A stretch of 64,000 nucleotides of DNA, from positions 17,176,449-17,240,448 of the forward strand of contig NC_087063.1 of the NCBI RefSeq assembly GCF_963678635.1, read 5' to 3'. Positions 13,077 through 25,729 of this stretch are shown here, piece by piece. The DNA comes from Symsagittifera roscoffensis. Lineage: Eukaryota; Xenacoelomorpha; Acoela; Convolutidae. A program made the position numbers and the translations under genes. The first letter of the stretch is position 1, and every line of letters starts with the position of its first letter. The notes below the pieces were generated by a model. It made no database searches. It was given only the letters and a program-made list of their open reading frames with translations, and was not told the DNA's origin.

Positions 13077-13134
13077 CGCCTAGCGAATAAACATTTGAAC
13101 TGTCGTCGCCTAGCGAATAAACGTTTGAGTGTAG
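13077..13134. repeat. Short tandem duplication, period 30 bp
   Basis: cgcctagcgaataaac occurs at 13077 and again at 13107 with similar following bases. Confidence 0.75.
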
Positions 13135-13429
13135 TCAAAAGTGTTTGCTTCCCAACCGTTAATCACAGTAGCACGCCAAACCTTGACAGTTCTTATGGAG
13201 CTGATATTTGCGTTGTGGAGATTCCTACTTGTCCCTGTTTATTCAGCTCCATAATACAAATTGTATGTCTTTCTGTTATGAGGAGTGTCGCTTCTTTGAG
13301 TTTAAACAACAAAACTTTTGACTTACTTCTTTTTAATTGAGTTCATGCGTCATTGTGGTTTTCTTATCGCCATCTTGTCCTTTGATTTTCCGACAATCAG
13401 AAAATGGGGAGTAACTTTGTATTCGGTTG

Positions 13430-13900
13430 TCTTTTAGTTCTTTTTTCCCCGCAAAATCAAGTACCACAAACAGTTTTAGCAATGGGTCAAGCGATATATC
13501 ATAATAAAGCCCTTTCAATAAAGCCCTAACCACAGATTCGAAGGTCATAAAAAAACTCCAAAATTTTTTCACAGAGTGTCGAGAAAAACTGGTTTGAAGT
13601 TTTTGATTTTTGGTCTATAATGGTGTAAACTTATATGGTGTGAGCTTTTATGCTTACAATAGCTTATTTAAGCCTACTTTAAGCCGTGAAAATTTAATTT
13701 CAACAAAATAAACGTCATTTTTGGAGTTTTTCTAATTTTTTATTCATTTTTTCCAAAAACAGCTTTTCGAATGGCTTTTTTTACTATGACTAACAAGTTT
13801 TTTTTCATTCAGATCTTTTCATGACACCATGCAGAAAAAAACGACAATAATTTTTAAAAAATTCATTCTATTTTTCTAAGGCTGTGGTCGGAACATTCTG
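13430..13900 (+). repeat. Dispersed repeat D, forward copy
   Basis: Counterpart in X2 of 7935-8475, with the gcaaaatcaagtaccacaa, gatatatcataataaagcc and ggaacattctg landmarks in the same order. Confidence 0.55.
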
Positions 13901-15059
13901 ATGTAGCTATCCTTGGTTGATTTTGTAGTCATTCCATCTTGTGAACTTTGGAATGAATATATTTCTGTTTTTAGTCTACGGCGGTGGTTTCACATTTGAT
14001 TCTCATAATTTCAGTTGTCAAAATGTTAAGTTTATGTCAATTGTAAGGAGAACAACCTTTGCAGTAGACCAAATTAAGAAATAGATTAATTCCAGAGTTG
14101 ACACGCTGAAGCTGATACAAAATCCTCAACCCGGCTGCATTTTAACTCCAATCCCTCTGATTTTCCTTAAGTACTCCAACTTAATGTGGTCTGCATTTTC
14201 TCGCAACCTGGTTCGGTGTGTTGTATTTTCTGCCATTTTTTCCCAATGCCTTTTTTCAGATGTCCATCCAAAATTGTTTGTCCAAATCTGTCACACCGTT
14301 TTCTCTCCGACGTGCTTTGTTGTTGAGTTTGTTTGACCTTTCTTTATTACTTTCATTTTTGAAAAGCATCTCTTGTTTTAGATGTTGTTCCTGATTGTAA
14401 TGATTGGTTCTTGTTTTCTTTCCATGTTGAACTCGATGATGTTGTTGCTGCTGCAGTAAATGCGTTAATTTTTAAAAAACAATTTTTGCTCCTTTGCAAA
14501 GTGTGATTTTTCTTGCTCACCGCTGCTCTTCTTCAAAATTTCCCAGCTCTGATCCTACTGCTAGCGCAGTTAGAGTAGAGTGGCATGTAATGCTTCTAAA
14601 TTTTCACTTGGCTCTTGGGTTCTATAAAAAAACTCTGTACCGTTAGTTTGTCACTTGTCACCTTTTTAACCTTTTCATATGCATCTCCTGCTTTAGCGCT
14701 AACTACTTTAAGTTTTGTTTTTGAGGTTTCTACATATGGATTTTTTTGGATGAACTTTTTCCTTAGGTTTGCAACGCTAAATATAGCCGTACACGTCAGT
14801 TTTTCTGGACTTTAAAATATGTTTATGCAAGTAGAATTGGCAAAAGGCAATCAATTTTTTCGTTGTTTTATGGCGGGAGGTTAGCAAACCAAATGATACT
14901 TTTTATCTTTGACTAACGGTAACTACTCCCTCTGCTATACAGCCATTGATAACCAATAAAACTGTCCCGAAGCCGCTCTCGCGGATTGAATCAATAATTG
15001 GACCATCAATTTGGCTCCTTGAAAACTTGTTTGTTTGACTTCTTTTTAGTGGGATGTAT

Positions 15060-16870
15060 AACCTAAACTGTTTGCGTCAAAACACTTTAATTCTTAAAGT
15101 ATCTCGAGCAAGTACGACCTTCCTCTAAAAATTTCAAAATGTCCTTGTGTGAGTGGGGCCACCAGTAGCAGTTGAATAGGTCAAGTAAGTCTTCCTGGCT
15201 CGAGTTTTCCTGCTGCATTGTACCAAACCCTTCTCTGAGCTGAACCGGTGTTGTTTGAACTTTCTTGCTCGCTGCTATTCCTCTCTTTGTAATAAAATTT
15301 CAAACATTAGAGTGTCTTGTAACTTCATGGTTATCAGTTTGTAAATGAATAAATAAATCTCTGAAAAATTTGTCTTCAAATGTTCCCAGTTCTGATCTTG
15401 CTCTTTGCGCAGTTAGATTGGCATGTAATGCCACTAAAATTTCACTTGGATTTTGGTTTCTATAAGAATTTCTGTACCATGAGTTTGTCACTTTTTAAAT
15501 TTTTTAGATTCATCTCCTGCTACTGCGTTAACTTCTTCAAATTTTATATTTCAGGTTTCTACATATAGAATTTTCTGCATGAACTTTTTTCCTTAGGTTT
15601 GCAACGCTAAATATAGCGCTAAACATCATTTTTCCTGGACTTTAAAGTATGTTGATATAAATAATATGTCCATCTTTTGGTCTTCTGGCCTTTCGTTTTT
15701 CGTTCATTTTTTCCCATGCGACGACTCTTTGACTGCTGTTGCATGTTCTTGTAGATTCGTGCTGGGGAGGTAGCTTTTCCAGCACCTCTTTTAGTTGTTT
15801 TAATAACAAGTCGGGACCTACACTTTTTTCAGCTTCATCGCTATCAAAAACTGTTCTAACTACATTTTGAATAGCAAATGGTATGCCGTGTCAAGATATT
15901 TTTTGTAATAAGCGTTCCAAGTACAAAGTTACACAAGGTTTGCCGATTGCTGTGCAAGTAGCTGAGAGTGTTCCGACGGCGAAATCATCACGCGATAACT
16001 GGCGATAGCCGTTCAGAATTATATGTGTTTGCATGAGTGTCCGGACACGCAATCGGATCTTCCTCTGCTTTTGACAGTTTTGATGCCATCATTCTTTTAA
16101 CACGACAGAAAAAAAATAAGAATAAAAAATTTTTGCAATTTTTTTGTGAAAAGTAGATCTTAATAGTATTACAATTATTTAAATATGACGATTATCAAAA
16201 TATGAAGATGTAATTCAAAATAAACAACTTGCATTTCCAAATGAACCAGACATAAACTTAGATATACGCAAAAAAATCTAAATTGTCTTCAATTTATTAA
16301 TTCAATCAGGCTGAGGAAATAAAGAGGTGAAATCATTTACTCTAAAGTGTTTTTTTTTCAGGCAAGTACAATTAATTCAAATAAATATTTTTTAATCAGA
16401 TGTTGAACAATTTAGTTATAATTAGAATAAGTATAGCTGGTTGTTGTGCTTTTAGCATGAAAGGCTCCAACCATATTCAGAAGAAATATGTTTTCATTTT
16501 AGTTTCTTTTCTTCAAAAAAAGTGTCACTTTGAATTCGAGGACTATACGAACGCGTTAAAAGTTAGTCGAGAAAACAAAAACTACAAAAAATAGCATATT
16601 TAGAAAAAAAAAAAGTAACAAACAAAAAACGAAATAGTAAAATCAAGTTTTGTGAGCCTAAAACTTGATAAAGTTTGAATGACATTTTAATCACAAAATA
16701 GAAGGGCTTGAATATGATATATATCAATCAACCCAGTCGATTGGTTATTTGGGATACTTAGTTTTGGGTAGAAAAAAAACACATTCGAAACGAGTTTCTC
16801 ACCAGTTTTCAATTGATCGGGACAAAAGTTTTCTGATTGTCGAGGAAAACTTCATATCGGAGCACCTCAA
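15060..16870. repeat. Large T-rich tandem unit, copy X3 (internally deleted)
   Basis: Begins like X1 and X2 (cgtcaaaacac, then agtacgaccttcctct). Just after the gagctgaaccggtg point at about 15245 it jumps to sequence equivalent to about 8790 of X1. From about 15598 to 16860 it is almost identical to 9121-10390 of X1, far closer than X1 is to X2. It is therefore a mosaic: a recent copy of the right part of X1 fused to an older left end. Confidence 0.75.
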
Positions 16871-16959
16871 TTGATACCAAATGTTTAGTCTAAGCAACTC
16901 AATAAATATGTCAATCTTTTAACCATCAAATCGGCAATGCATCTGCTATATGTGCGCTC

Positions 16960-17170
16960 AATCTATGTGTTGACTTTTCGACCAAAATTGCGTATATTTT
17001 GATTTTGCTCGATTGATCTATGTTTCCACTTTCTCGACCAACATTTGGTATGTTTAGTCTGTGCTCGATTTATTTTTCCACTCACTCGACCGAAATTGGG
17101 TTTGTTTCGACTTTGTACTCCACTTAAAATTGCTTCTCGACCGCGGAATTTCAGTCGCAAAACTGAACTT
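16960..17170. repeat. Degenerate short tandem repeat with ctcgacc core
   Basis: Four or more loosely related ~60-bp blocks each contain ctcgac or ctcgatt followed by aaaattg-like or tatgtt-like sequence. They are too diverged to define a strict period. Confidence 0.4.
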
Positions 17171-17279
17171 GCTCGACTTTTAAAGTAAAAAAAAAAATTC
17201 GAGCACCTCGACTTTGGTATATAAGGAAAGGAACAAATAGGTAAAAACTAAATAAAAACTTTTCAGCAATAGATCAATT

Positions 17280-17642
17280 CAGGGGCGGGTCTAGGATTTT
17301 CTCAAGGAGGGGGGCGGATTTTCAAAAAAATTTCGAAAATTTTTTATCGACATTTTTTTAAGCACGTTTTTAAGCCCTGTTTTGGCCAAATTTTCTGCGC
17401 CGCAGGCAAAATTTTGAAAAAACAGTCCAAAAACTGCGTTTTTAGGCACTTTTGGAAAATTTTGACCAAAAAATCACATTTTTTCGGCGCGCGCTCCCCC
17501 CTCAAAATTAGTATATATTGGCGCCGAAAGAAAAATTTTAGAAAAGCGCCTTAAGAAAAATTTTTTGGTCGGTCGGCCAAAAATGGATTTCTTAAAAAAG
17601 ACCAAAAGGGGGACCCTTTGGGTCGGCAGGGAGTCGCCCCTG
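17280..17642. mobile_element. hAT-type MITE, copy 3
   Basis: Starts CAGGGGCGGGTCTAG and ends GTCGCCCCTG. It is flanked by a perfect 8-bp target duplication gatcaatt (17272-17279 and 17643-17650). 363 bp, no transposase. The interior shares the ggcgccgaaag and aaagggggaccctttgg segments with the other copies. Confidence 0.92.
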
Positions 17643-18310
17643 GATCAATTAATGAACATGTGTTTGAAAATTACTGATCAAAATTTGCATTGCTTGTTTG
17701 TGTGCTAAGAAATAAAATGATTTACGTCAAAAACTGAGGAAAATCAAAAGCAGTCAAAGTAGGAGGTTGAACTATATTAATGCTTAAGGACATTGTCATT
17801 AAAAAGAGACTGTAAAAGTGATAGTCTGAAATCGTTAATGTTTAATTAGCCTCTTTTGAATTTTAGAAAATTGTATTTTGATTATGAGTTAGCTTTGATA
17901 GCAGTAATCTTATGATTTGTAATATTTTGATTGTTTTGAACAATTGACAACATGTTTGTCCACAATGAACTTAGTGCTGTACAATCCTTAGTGCTTTTTC
18001 TCGAAGTTCTAGGGTGAGAAATTTATCTACTTACCAGTAAAACACTAAGAATGGGCGGTACCAATGTTTTTTTGGATAGTCTTACTGTATAAACCGATAA
18101 AAAATAGGTTTGAACGAAACATCTGACTTAGCAAAAGTCAATCATTAGACGTTTTTTAAAATTCGTATTCCATCAAAGATTCGATTTTTCTTCAGAATAT
18201 AAAATTGTCTGTGAAAACTGAATTGCTCGCAAAATGTTTCAATGCTGATATTTTATGAGCTACATTTCCATTGTCATGACACAGACTAAAAACCTTCTGT
18301 GGTTTTTTTC

Positions 18311-18350
18311 AACCTAATAATGAGTCATGCAACCTAATAATGAGTCATGC
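18311..18350. repeat. Exact 20-bp tandem duplication
   Basis: aacctaataatgagtcatgc occurs twice back to back. Confidence 0.95.
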
Positions 18351-19364
18351 TGAACTTAAAAGCATCTCAAATGATGCCTCTTGTTTATAATTAATAGGCT
18401 TTTATCTATAAGCTGTGAAACGTTTTAAAATTTAATGGCGTCAAGAATTGTGTACTTAATTTTATTTCTTGAGAAGGTAAAAATTACTTATGACTATTAA
18501 TTGCCCTTCTTACGAAATGTTTTGTGGTGGTGTGAGTTCAAAATTGCTCTTCATTTGCGGAATAACTGCAAATTTAATGGTCCCGCTATTTTCCCCTCCG
18601 CTGTAATTACAAAACACCATTTTACTATACATAAACTATACGTGTATGACAACCATTTCTTACTTATTTTACGCATTGGTGGCACAATTACGTATATATA
18701 GAATGACGCATAATAGAATAACGAATCCACTTATTGGTGGTTGGTGAATGTATGGTGTTATGGTATATTTTGGTGGCCGTGAGCTGTTTGTTGCATTTAT
18801 GTGTTCATACACTGCAACTGCAATGACCGACTGAAGAAAATGTGAAGGAAAACATGAAGGAAAAGAATGAATCATAATTTTAACTCTTCTCTCTCTCTCT
18901 CTGTCTTTTCCCTTAATTCTCCTCGCCTCAGTTCTTCAGTGGCTGTAAGATCACTGTCTGACTAATCAATGTGGGGAGAGGAGATTGAAAAAGCCGCTCG
19001 ATTAATTACCATTGTACCAACTGAACAAATGATACAAAATAAGCCAAGAGATTTGTGACACAGAGCAAGGTAAGTACGTCTTTTCCCATTTAGGCTAAAT
19101 TTATCCGAACTAAAAAATATAATGCACATTTTTAAGGTCAAACTCTAGTAATGCAATCAATTTTGTCCTATTTTTTCCCTTTTTTTTCAACAACTTTACG
19201 ACTTTTTTTGGAAACTTCAGAACAAAAAGACAGCTATGTGAACTCCTAAATGTTCACACTGCACTATAATGACTTCCACGCGTCTCTTAAATTGAATAAA
19301 AATAGAGAACTTTTAAAAACTTTTAAGAAAATATATTTTTATTCAAAAAAGTTTTCACCTTCTT

Positions 19365-19404
19365 AAATCACCTTCTTATCGTAAAACAGATAAGAAGGTG
19401 ATTT
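19365..19404. repeat. Perfect 16-bp-stem palindrome
   Basis: AAATCACCTTCTTATC, an 8-nt spacer, then its exact reverse complement. A partial extra copy (aagaaggtg) follows at about 19414. It could be a small foldback element; no rho-independent-type function is implied in a eukaryote. Confidence 0.85.
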
Positions 19405-20609
19405 ATTCGAGTCCAAGAAGGTGCTTTCGAGTCCAGCATGTTTTTCTTTGCTTAATCAGGTACCCCAAGGTTTTCAAAAGCGTTAGATCAAATTAAAGCC
19501 CTTTCAGTCAGCTATTATAAAAAGTGGTTTGAAACTGTGGCTATTTAGACTAAACTGAAAAAACTGCTCCTATCAGGGCGAAGCCTTGAATGTTCCGACT
19601 GCCTTTTAAGCTCTATGGAGCAGTAATTACATGAAAAATTGAATGTAATAAAATAATTTTTTAATTTGAGATTTTTTTTTGTGAAAAACATCCCCAAACA
19701 CGCCATATAAAGTACAGAGTGATGGATATCGCTCCTAGTAACATATCAATTATGGCAAATAAGTTTTCTTCAACCAAATTCGAACATATTCTGATACGGA
19801 TCAATTCTCCACTTATGCGTTAAGAGCGCGAAAAATATTGCGTTAATTGTCCCAAAGTGGCCAAAATGGCAATCTTTAAACCCCCATTATTTTACGAAAA
19901 AATGATCACACATAAGAAATACTTTTAAAATTAAGCTCACAACACCAATACATTTTGAAAGATATAAAAAAAATCCGTTAAAAACGGCTAGTTATAAAGT
20001 CGAAATTTGTCTGAAGAAAAAATTGCCAACCCGAGCACAAATGTTCCGTTATTTTTGTTACGAAAGTCCGAACAATCATTAAAATTGTTTTACAGATTTG
20101 AATTTTTCTCTTTGGGCATGTAACATTCTGCCTTTGTCTTTGAAGCTAACGAAAAATATTGCTTATAGAAAATCCGAAAACTGATTTTTTCTGTTTTTTT
20201 TTAAATTATGCTTGGTTTTTGTCCAAAAGTTACCATTATGTGAGACTTGCACAAAGACCCAACTTTTTTAAACAAAATTTTGTTTCGCTTGTGTGATTTT
20301 TTGCATTTAAAAATTTAGAGAAAAAGTATTGTTCCGACCACCATTCAAAGTTTGAAACGTTTTTTCTGGAAAATACTTGTTGGCCGCAAGTGGGAACTTG
20401 GAACTTTAAAAAGTTCTGAAGTTAGGCTGGTAGTTACTTTATCGGTAGGCAAGGAATCGATTAAACAAGCGTATTTTATTTTTCAGCTATGAAAACCAAT
20501 AGCGCTGAAAGGTTGTTGAAACGACATCCAGTGATGAGTTTTTTTAAGTGAAATTGAAGTAGAGTTTGGCTCGCGTCCTCAATTGTTTTCTAGGCTTCTA
20601 ACAAAAAGA

Positions 20610-21260
20610 TAGTAGCAACAAGAATAGCCGGTTGCTATGGAAGCAGCTCAGAATGTTCCGACCATATTCAAAAATAGTAAAAGAAATTCTTCAACTTATC
20701 AAGTTCTTCAAATTAGTTTCGTTATTTGAACGCGATGTGATGAGAACACTATAAACACGCTTAAAAAGTTAGTAAAGTAGGCATAATTGACAACAATGTC
20801 TTCAGAAAAAGAATAACAAACAAAAATTGAGAAAAATATTCACAAAAAGTTTTGACATCTTTCTGTTTTTGCTTAATATTTTAAATAAACAATTAGTCAA
20901 GTTATCATTACTTCATTCAGTCGAAATTATATCTCGAAAGTTTATGATTCCCAAAATGGCACTACAAAACTCCAAAACCGAACTTTATAGAAGTAATACT
21001 AAGTTTGGCTATTTTCAGCTTGCAGGCGCACTTTATTATCTCGAAATTAGACCAAAATCGAATGCCGGTTTTTCTCGACGCTGAGAAATTTTTTTAAAAA
21101 AATTTAAATATTGTTTGAACAACGACTGAAAAATGTTTAATATGATATATCACCCAACCCATTCTGATTGATATTGCGTGGAATGAAACTAAAACAGACC
21201 CCAATACAGAGTTCCTCTAAATTTTTCCAATGATCGGAAGAAAAAGAAAAAAAACTAAAA
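20610..21260 (-). repeat. Dispersed repeat D, inverted and diverged
   Basis: Contains the cagaatgttccgacca, tatgatatatcac and aattagaccaaaatcg landmarks in the reverse order and orientation of the 7935 and 59790 copies. Confidence 0.45.
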
Positions 21261-22141
21261 CACACTTGAATACAAAATTCCTCCCCATTTTCAATGGTCG
21301 GAACGAAAAAATTGTTTATGTTATATTGAGCCAGCCAAAGATAGTAAGCAAAAATTTTGCTTACGTTAAACTGAGCCAAAGATGTAAAATAAAACCATCA
21401 GTTTATGTAGGAGACTCAACTCTTACTGCATTCGATTCTATGACGTTTTTGACTGTTTTCTTCTGACTTAGTGTATTAGAAATTTTGGTCCAAATGGTTT
21501 AAATTGAGTTTTTTTAAACAAAAATAAAGCTAACTATCTTTTTCGGAAATTTAACTTAGGCGGAAATCATTGTAGAATTCGTCTGTACAAAAAAAATCAG
21601 GCTTCAATTTTCACTTTACTTGCTTTTCAATAATTGCTCATAACCAGGTGTAGTTCTCGCGTAATCATTATGAATCATTAATATGTGTCAGGTTGTAGTA
21701 ATATAACACTTGATTATTCAGTCATCAATCAGCTTTAATAACATGTTAAAGTTTACACAATGGTTATTTTTAAATTTTACTTCAAAGCTATCGTACGAAG
21801 AAAGAACATATTGACGAAAAATTAATGACAACAGTTTGTCTTTTGTATTGAAAAGCAGAGAAAAAGTGGTTTTGTAATCGTACCTTATCTCTTTGTGCTC
21901 ACTTCGTTTTTTTGTTCTGGCTCTTTCGGCTTATAGCAACGTCGGCTTGTTAGTTTTGAAAACTTTAATCAGCTTTTTATTAACCGCAAAACAGATAAAT
22001 TGATTTTCAGTGAGCCAACTCGTCCTTGTTTTTTGATTTTTGACAGTCTGTATTGATTAAGTTATTCATAATTGCATCTACTCTGTTACTTCTTACCAAA
22101 TTTGGTTATTCATCACGCCTACATTTAAAGATGTGAGTACC

Positions 22142-22225
22142 AATATCGATATTAAATACATTTAAAGGGCAAGCATCTACTCGAATATCGATATTAAATA
22201 CATTTAAAGGGCAAGCATCAACTCG
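22142..22225. repeat. Tandem duplication, period 42 bp
   Basis: aatatcgatattaaatac with the following fragment occurs at 22142 and 22184, nearly identical over 42 bp. Confidence 0.9.
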
Positions 22226-22364
22226 AATTAAAGGAAAACTAATTTCACTTGCGAGAATAAGTGCACGAACAACTCGGAACTAAATTTTTCCATTCGTTAC
22301 AAATCTGTAAAAAAAAATTGACCCCGCTTTGGTGTGAAACCTAAATAATTTTCAGGATTTTTTC

Positions 22365-22432
22365 GACTTGATCTAGTGTTTGAGCGCGTTCCTTCGAGTC
22401 CTAAGGCTTTGGGTTCGATTCCCGGCTGGACA
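22365..22432 (+). repeat. tRNA-like segment (SINE head or tRNA pseudogene)
   Basis: Contains an A-box-like TCTAGTGTTTGAGCG and a good B box GGTTCGATTCC with a plausible T-stem of GGG against CCC. The flanks do not form an acceptor stem and the anticodon arm is irregular, so it is not called a functional tRNA. It is followed by a T run. Confidence 0.5.
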
Positions 22433-23084
22433 TTTTTTTTCAAGTATGAATATGTACTTTTTCTCTAGGAACACTTGAGCAACCGAAGTAACGTTTTTCT
22501 GCTCTTTTGTTGTCGTACTACGTTCCAAAGCGTGGATTTTCTTGATTTATGCGTTGCTTACTTTTTTTTCAAATTTGTTTTGTAGTTTCCTAAACTCCTA
22601 ACTCTGATTTTTATATTTTGATTAGTGTTTTTTTTCTCGTTAAATTGGTTTTGGCTAATGTTATATCGTTTTAGTCTCTTATATTGCGTAGCTATATTGT
22701 CGATCTAAATACTTGTTTTTGTGGGTTTCATGAGAAGTGAGGCTTAATAACGTCGAGTTGCAAAAGTTTTGTTGACATTTTTTTTGGCTGAGCTGGCGCA
22801 AACTCAAGTTACTTGCCATTTGCTGGATGATTCCGCGTGCTTATTAAATGCTGGTGATTGCTTATGACATTTTTTCCAAATGAGCAACTTTCGAGACAAA
22901 AAAAAAGCTTCTATAGATTTAAAACTGTTTCTTTCAATTAGTGTTCTCGACCTAATGGCCTCAGTTTCTTGCGTTATCGGCTAGCTGACATTGCTATGTT
23001 TGTGTAAATCACAAATGTTTTGAAATTTTGCTTTGCCTCCGAAGAAAACGACGGAATATTTGTAGGTGTGTGCTATTATTTTTT

Positions 23085-23232
23085 CGACTTTCGAAGAAAG
23101 AGAGGAATATATATGCCCGGGTGGTTTTTTTATTCAGACTACTTTAGAAAAATTGACTGCGTATGGGCATCGATCCGGAAATATTGCGATTACCAAGCAC
23201 GTATGCTTGCACTTGAAAAAAGTGTGGCTTTG
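23085..23232 (-). repeat. SINE-like copy, inverted
   Basis: The reverse strand shows a B-box-like GGATCGATGCCC and shares the gaggaatatatatgc...ttattcaga segment with the opposite-strand copy near 23617-23700. Confidence 0.4.
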
Positions 23233-23548
23233 ATACTGGAATCATAATTTCATGGTTTCAAAACGCAAATTATTTATGCGTGGTAAATCATCCGCACTCA
23301 TAATCGTTCCAAATTGAATTGAGGCAAGCTAATAGGTCTTATTAATTCCATAAACGACTCAAATTTTAACACTTTGGTATCATCAGCCTAAAATTTGTAG
23401 TTTGTCACTATTTCATATGCCAAAAACGATTCGAGACCAATAAAAAATAACGATTCGGGACCAATAAAAAATGCGCGTTAACTTTTCAGCGCACTTTAAG
23501 TCACGTTAATTTATAAGTGAGCGTTCCACAACAATCTTCCAGTTAGGA

Positions 23549-23700
23549 AAGTTTAGTGGTCAGCGAGCCCCTTCTGGAACTGCAAAGATCCATGGGTCGA
23601 TCCTCTGAGGAATATATTTTTGAGAATTGTTCTGAATAAATAAAACACCGAGCATATATATTCCTTACTTTCTTCGAAAGTCGGAACAAAAAACTACAAA
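23549..23700 (+). repeat. tRNA-derived SINE-like copy
   Basis: The head has an A-box-like GTTTAGTGGTCAGCGAG and a B box GGGTCGATCC. The tail shares ttattcaga and gcatatatattcc with the inverted copy at 23085-23232, so the two lie head-on about 400 bp apart. Confidence 0.5.
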
Positions 23701-25295
23701 AAGAGCTCTGTATAATGAAATACAAATGAAGACTGAATCGACTCAAATTGAGAACGATTTTAGAAACTGCCGGACAACTGACTTACTTGTCTTGCCCACA
23801 AAACAAATTTCGATGTGCACTGACATCAAAAAATCAACTCGGATCTTTTGTCGTAACTTAGGCATGAAAAGTCAATATAATTTAGAAAGTTGGGTATTTA
23901 AGGCTTTGAAATTAGGAAACAAAAGACCCGGTAATTTCATTTCAGAATGGAATATTTGAGTATAGTCAAAAATTAGTTCAGCGTTTAAATTCCAACTTAA
24001 ATTTTCATAGATGACAAGAGTTCCTTATGTAGATCCTCAAATAACTCTAATAAATTTCGGAGTTTTGTCGGGAGTTTTTATTTAAATATATTCAGCAAAT
24101 CGAAATTTGGTCTGAAAAAAATAAGAAGCCGATTTTTTGAAGCCAACGTGAAGTTTGTGATCTGTATAAAGCACTTTTCTTTTTTCAGGTTATGAAATGA
24201 TAACTAAGCATTATTTGACAACAAAAACTGCTGAAACCCAAATATACTTCAAGAAAATTTGAAAATAACTACTACTACAAATAACTAATTCTTTCGCAAA
24301 ATTAGTTGTGATATACTGGTACTTAAGTGTAAAAAATCGTTTTAGTTTAAGCAAATGTTAACACTTTTTCAGGGTTAAATAAATATACAAACTTGAGATA
24401 GGAAAAACAATTGCTTTTATTTTGAAAAAATTACATTTTAATTATTTGCTTCATGACATGCGAAATATGTATATACTTCAAAGTGTAAAACCAATTTCTA
24501 ATTTCTTAGGAAAAAAACTCTTCTAGAGCATTCGTTCTCTTCGAAAATATGATGTCAATCAGTGAGTCTGCAGAAAATCAGAACCGAAATTAACATTTTC
24601 GAACAAGTAGCTTGAAGTTAGTCAGGCCTAAAATTCCATTATGTTAAGGAGTTAAATTAAAATTATGCCTCAATATCTACATGTTCAATTTTTCTTCGGG
24701 AATTGTGTTTTCTGGTTTTTTGCGCTCAAAGTATATTAGTAAATTAAGCATTAAGAGCCGAAACTTTTTAAACCATTAATTATTTACTGTTTATTTTTGT
24801 TCAAAGCGTAATACAATTACTAAATATCATCCAGTCGTCTATGACTTTTACTAGTTTATGCGCAACTTAATACCAGGCCCCAGATTTGAGTTCATCAAGG
24901 CCTGTGATCACATGGTGGAGGAGTAGGTCAGAAACTATAACTTACAAAGTTGAAAATTTTCCGGTAAATGCTACCACAAATGAATACTCGGGTGTTCGCT
25001 CAGACTAGGTAGTGGAAAATTCGTTATAAATATTTTATTTTGCTGTTACTCCATCAAATTTTTGTGAAAACGAGAATATTAATCAATTTTTCGATCAACT
25101 AATTGGTTCTTTCTGCTTTCATTGAGAATGCATTCAGATGTTTAAGAAAATAGCCTAAGTTTTCAAATAATACAGGCGTACCGCCTGATTTGTAAGGAAA
25201 TAAAAAATCATTTGTTCTAATTACACATTCGGCTAAATGCATACTGATAAAAATGGCAAATTTGAGTCAACAAAACTTGAAATAGCGGAATCTTC

Positions 25296-25299
25296 AAAC
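25296..25299. other. Target-site duplication, left (aaac)
   Basis: aaac immediately before the left LTR is repeated immediately after the right LTR at 44194-44197. Four bp is usual for Ty3/gypsy integrases. Confidence 0.85.
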
Positions 25300-25709
25300 T
25301 GGAACCTGATCTAAACTACATTTTATGATTGGATAATTTAGATATTTTACCAATGTAAAGTATTTAATATTAACCAATCATGATCCATCTAACTAACAAC
25401 CCACTTATTTGTAAGTGCTGAAGTTACTTGTAATTTCAGCACCAGAGAGATTTGAATTTAACTTAGAAATTAGTTGGACTCTCCCGAGCACTTCAGCAGC
25501 CGCAATAAACCAGTATACCCTAGATCTATTGAGCCTAGCAGAGACTAGTTAAACAACCTGAGACTAGATAGTATAAGAGTAAGATTAGGATCGGTATTAG
25601 ACTAAGAAGTTGCACGAATCTATCCGGCCGAAAATAAGATAGCGTGACGAGCAGACGGTGTACCCTATCCGAAATTACTCTATGAGTTAACCAACTCGGT
25701 CCTAACTCA
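25300..25709 (+). repeat. Left LTR (410 bp)
   Basis: Begins TGGAACCTGATC and ends GGTCCTAACTCA. Reads as identical to 43784-44193. It contains one AATAAA at 25504-25509, roughly mid-LTR, which may define the R/U5 side. No strong TATA box is evident. Confidence 0.97.
25504..25509 (+). terminator. LTR polyadenylation hexamer (left copy)
   Basis: AATAAA about 205 nt into the LTR. The same site in the right LTR (43988-43993) would serve 3' end formation of the element RNA. Confidence 0.5.
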
Positions 25710-25711
25710 TC

Positions 25712-25729
25712 TGGTGCGACCATAAGTCT
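25712..25729 (+). promoter_or_regulatory. Putative tRNA primer-binding site
   Basis: TGGTGCGACCATAAGTCT starts two bases after the LTR. The leading TGG fits the complement of a tRNA 3' CCA end. The implied tRNA acceptor 3' strand is TGGTCGC plus discriminator A; I cannot assign the tRNA. Confidence 0.65.

Larger units (their letters stand above)
10918..15059. repeat. Large T-rich tandem unit, copy X2
   Basis: Second copy of the unit, clearly diverged from X1. It lacks the X1 segment corresponding to about 9170-10680: after the aacgctaaatatagc landmark it jumps directly to the tatgtttatgcaa...ggcgggaggttag landmark at 14820. It also holds private local duplications. No recognisable gene. Confidence 0.72.
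17651..25295. other. Gene-poor intergenic region
   Basis: I find no exon I can assign to a family here. The open frames are short, without conserved motifs, and several overlap repeats. Content that can be named is listed separately: a 20-bp duplication, a palindrome, a repeat D relative, a 42-bp duplication and tRNA-derived SINE-like segments. The region ends at the retroelement target site. Confidence 0.5.

Noticed and set aside
16960-17170. CRISPR-like array
   Set aside because: The repeats are degenerate, spacers are not of constant length, and the sequence is from a eukaryote.
22365-22432. Functional tRNA gene
   Set aside because: A and B boxes are present but there is no acceptor-stem pairing and the anticodon arm is irregular.
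25412-25440. GTAAGT and TTTCAG inside the LTR as a possible intron
   Set aside because: The spacing of about 30 nt is too short for a spliceosomal intron.
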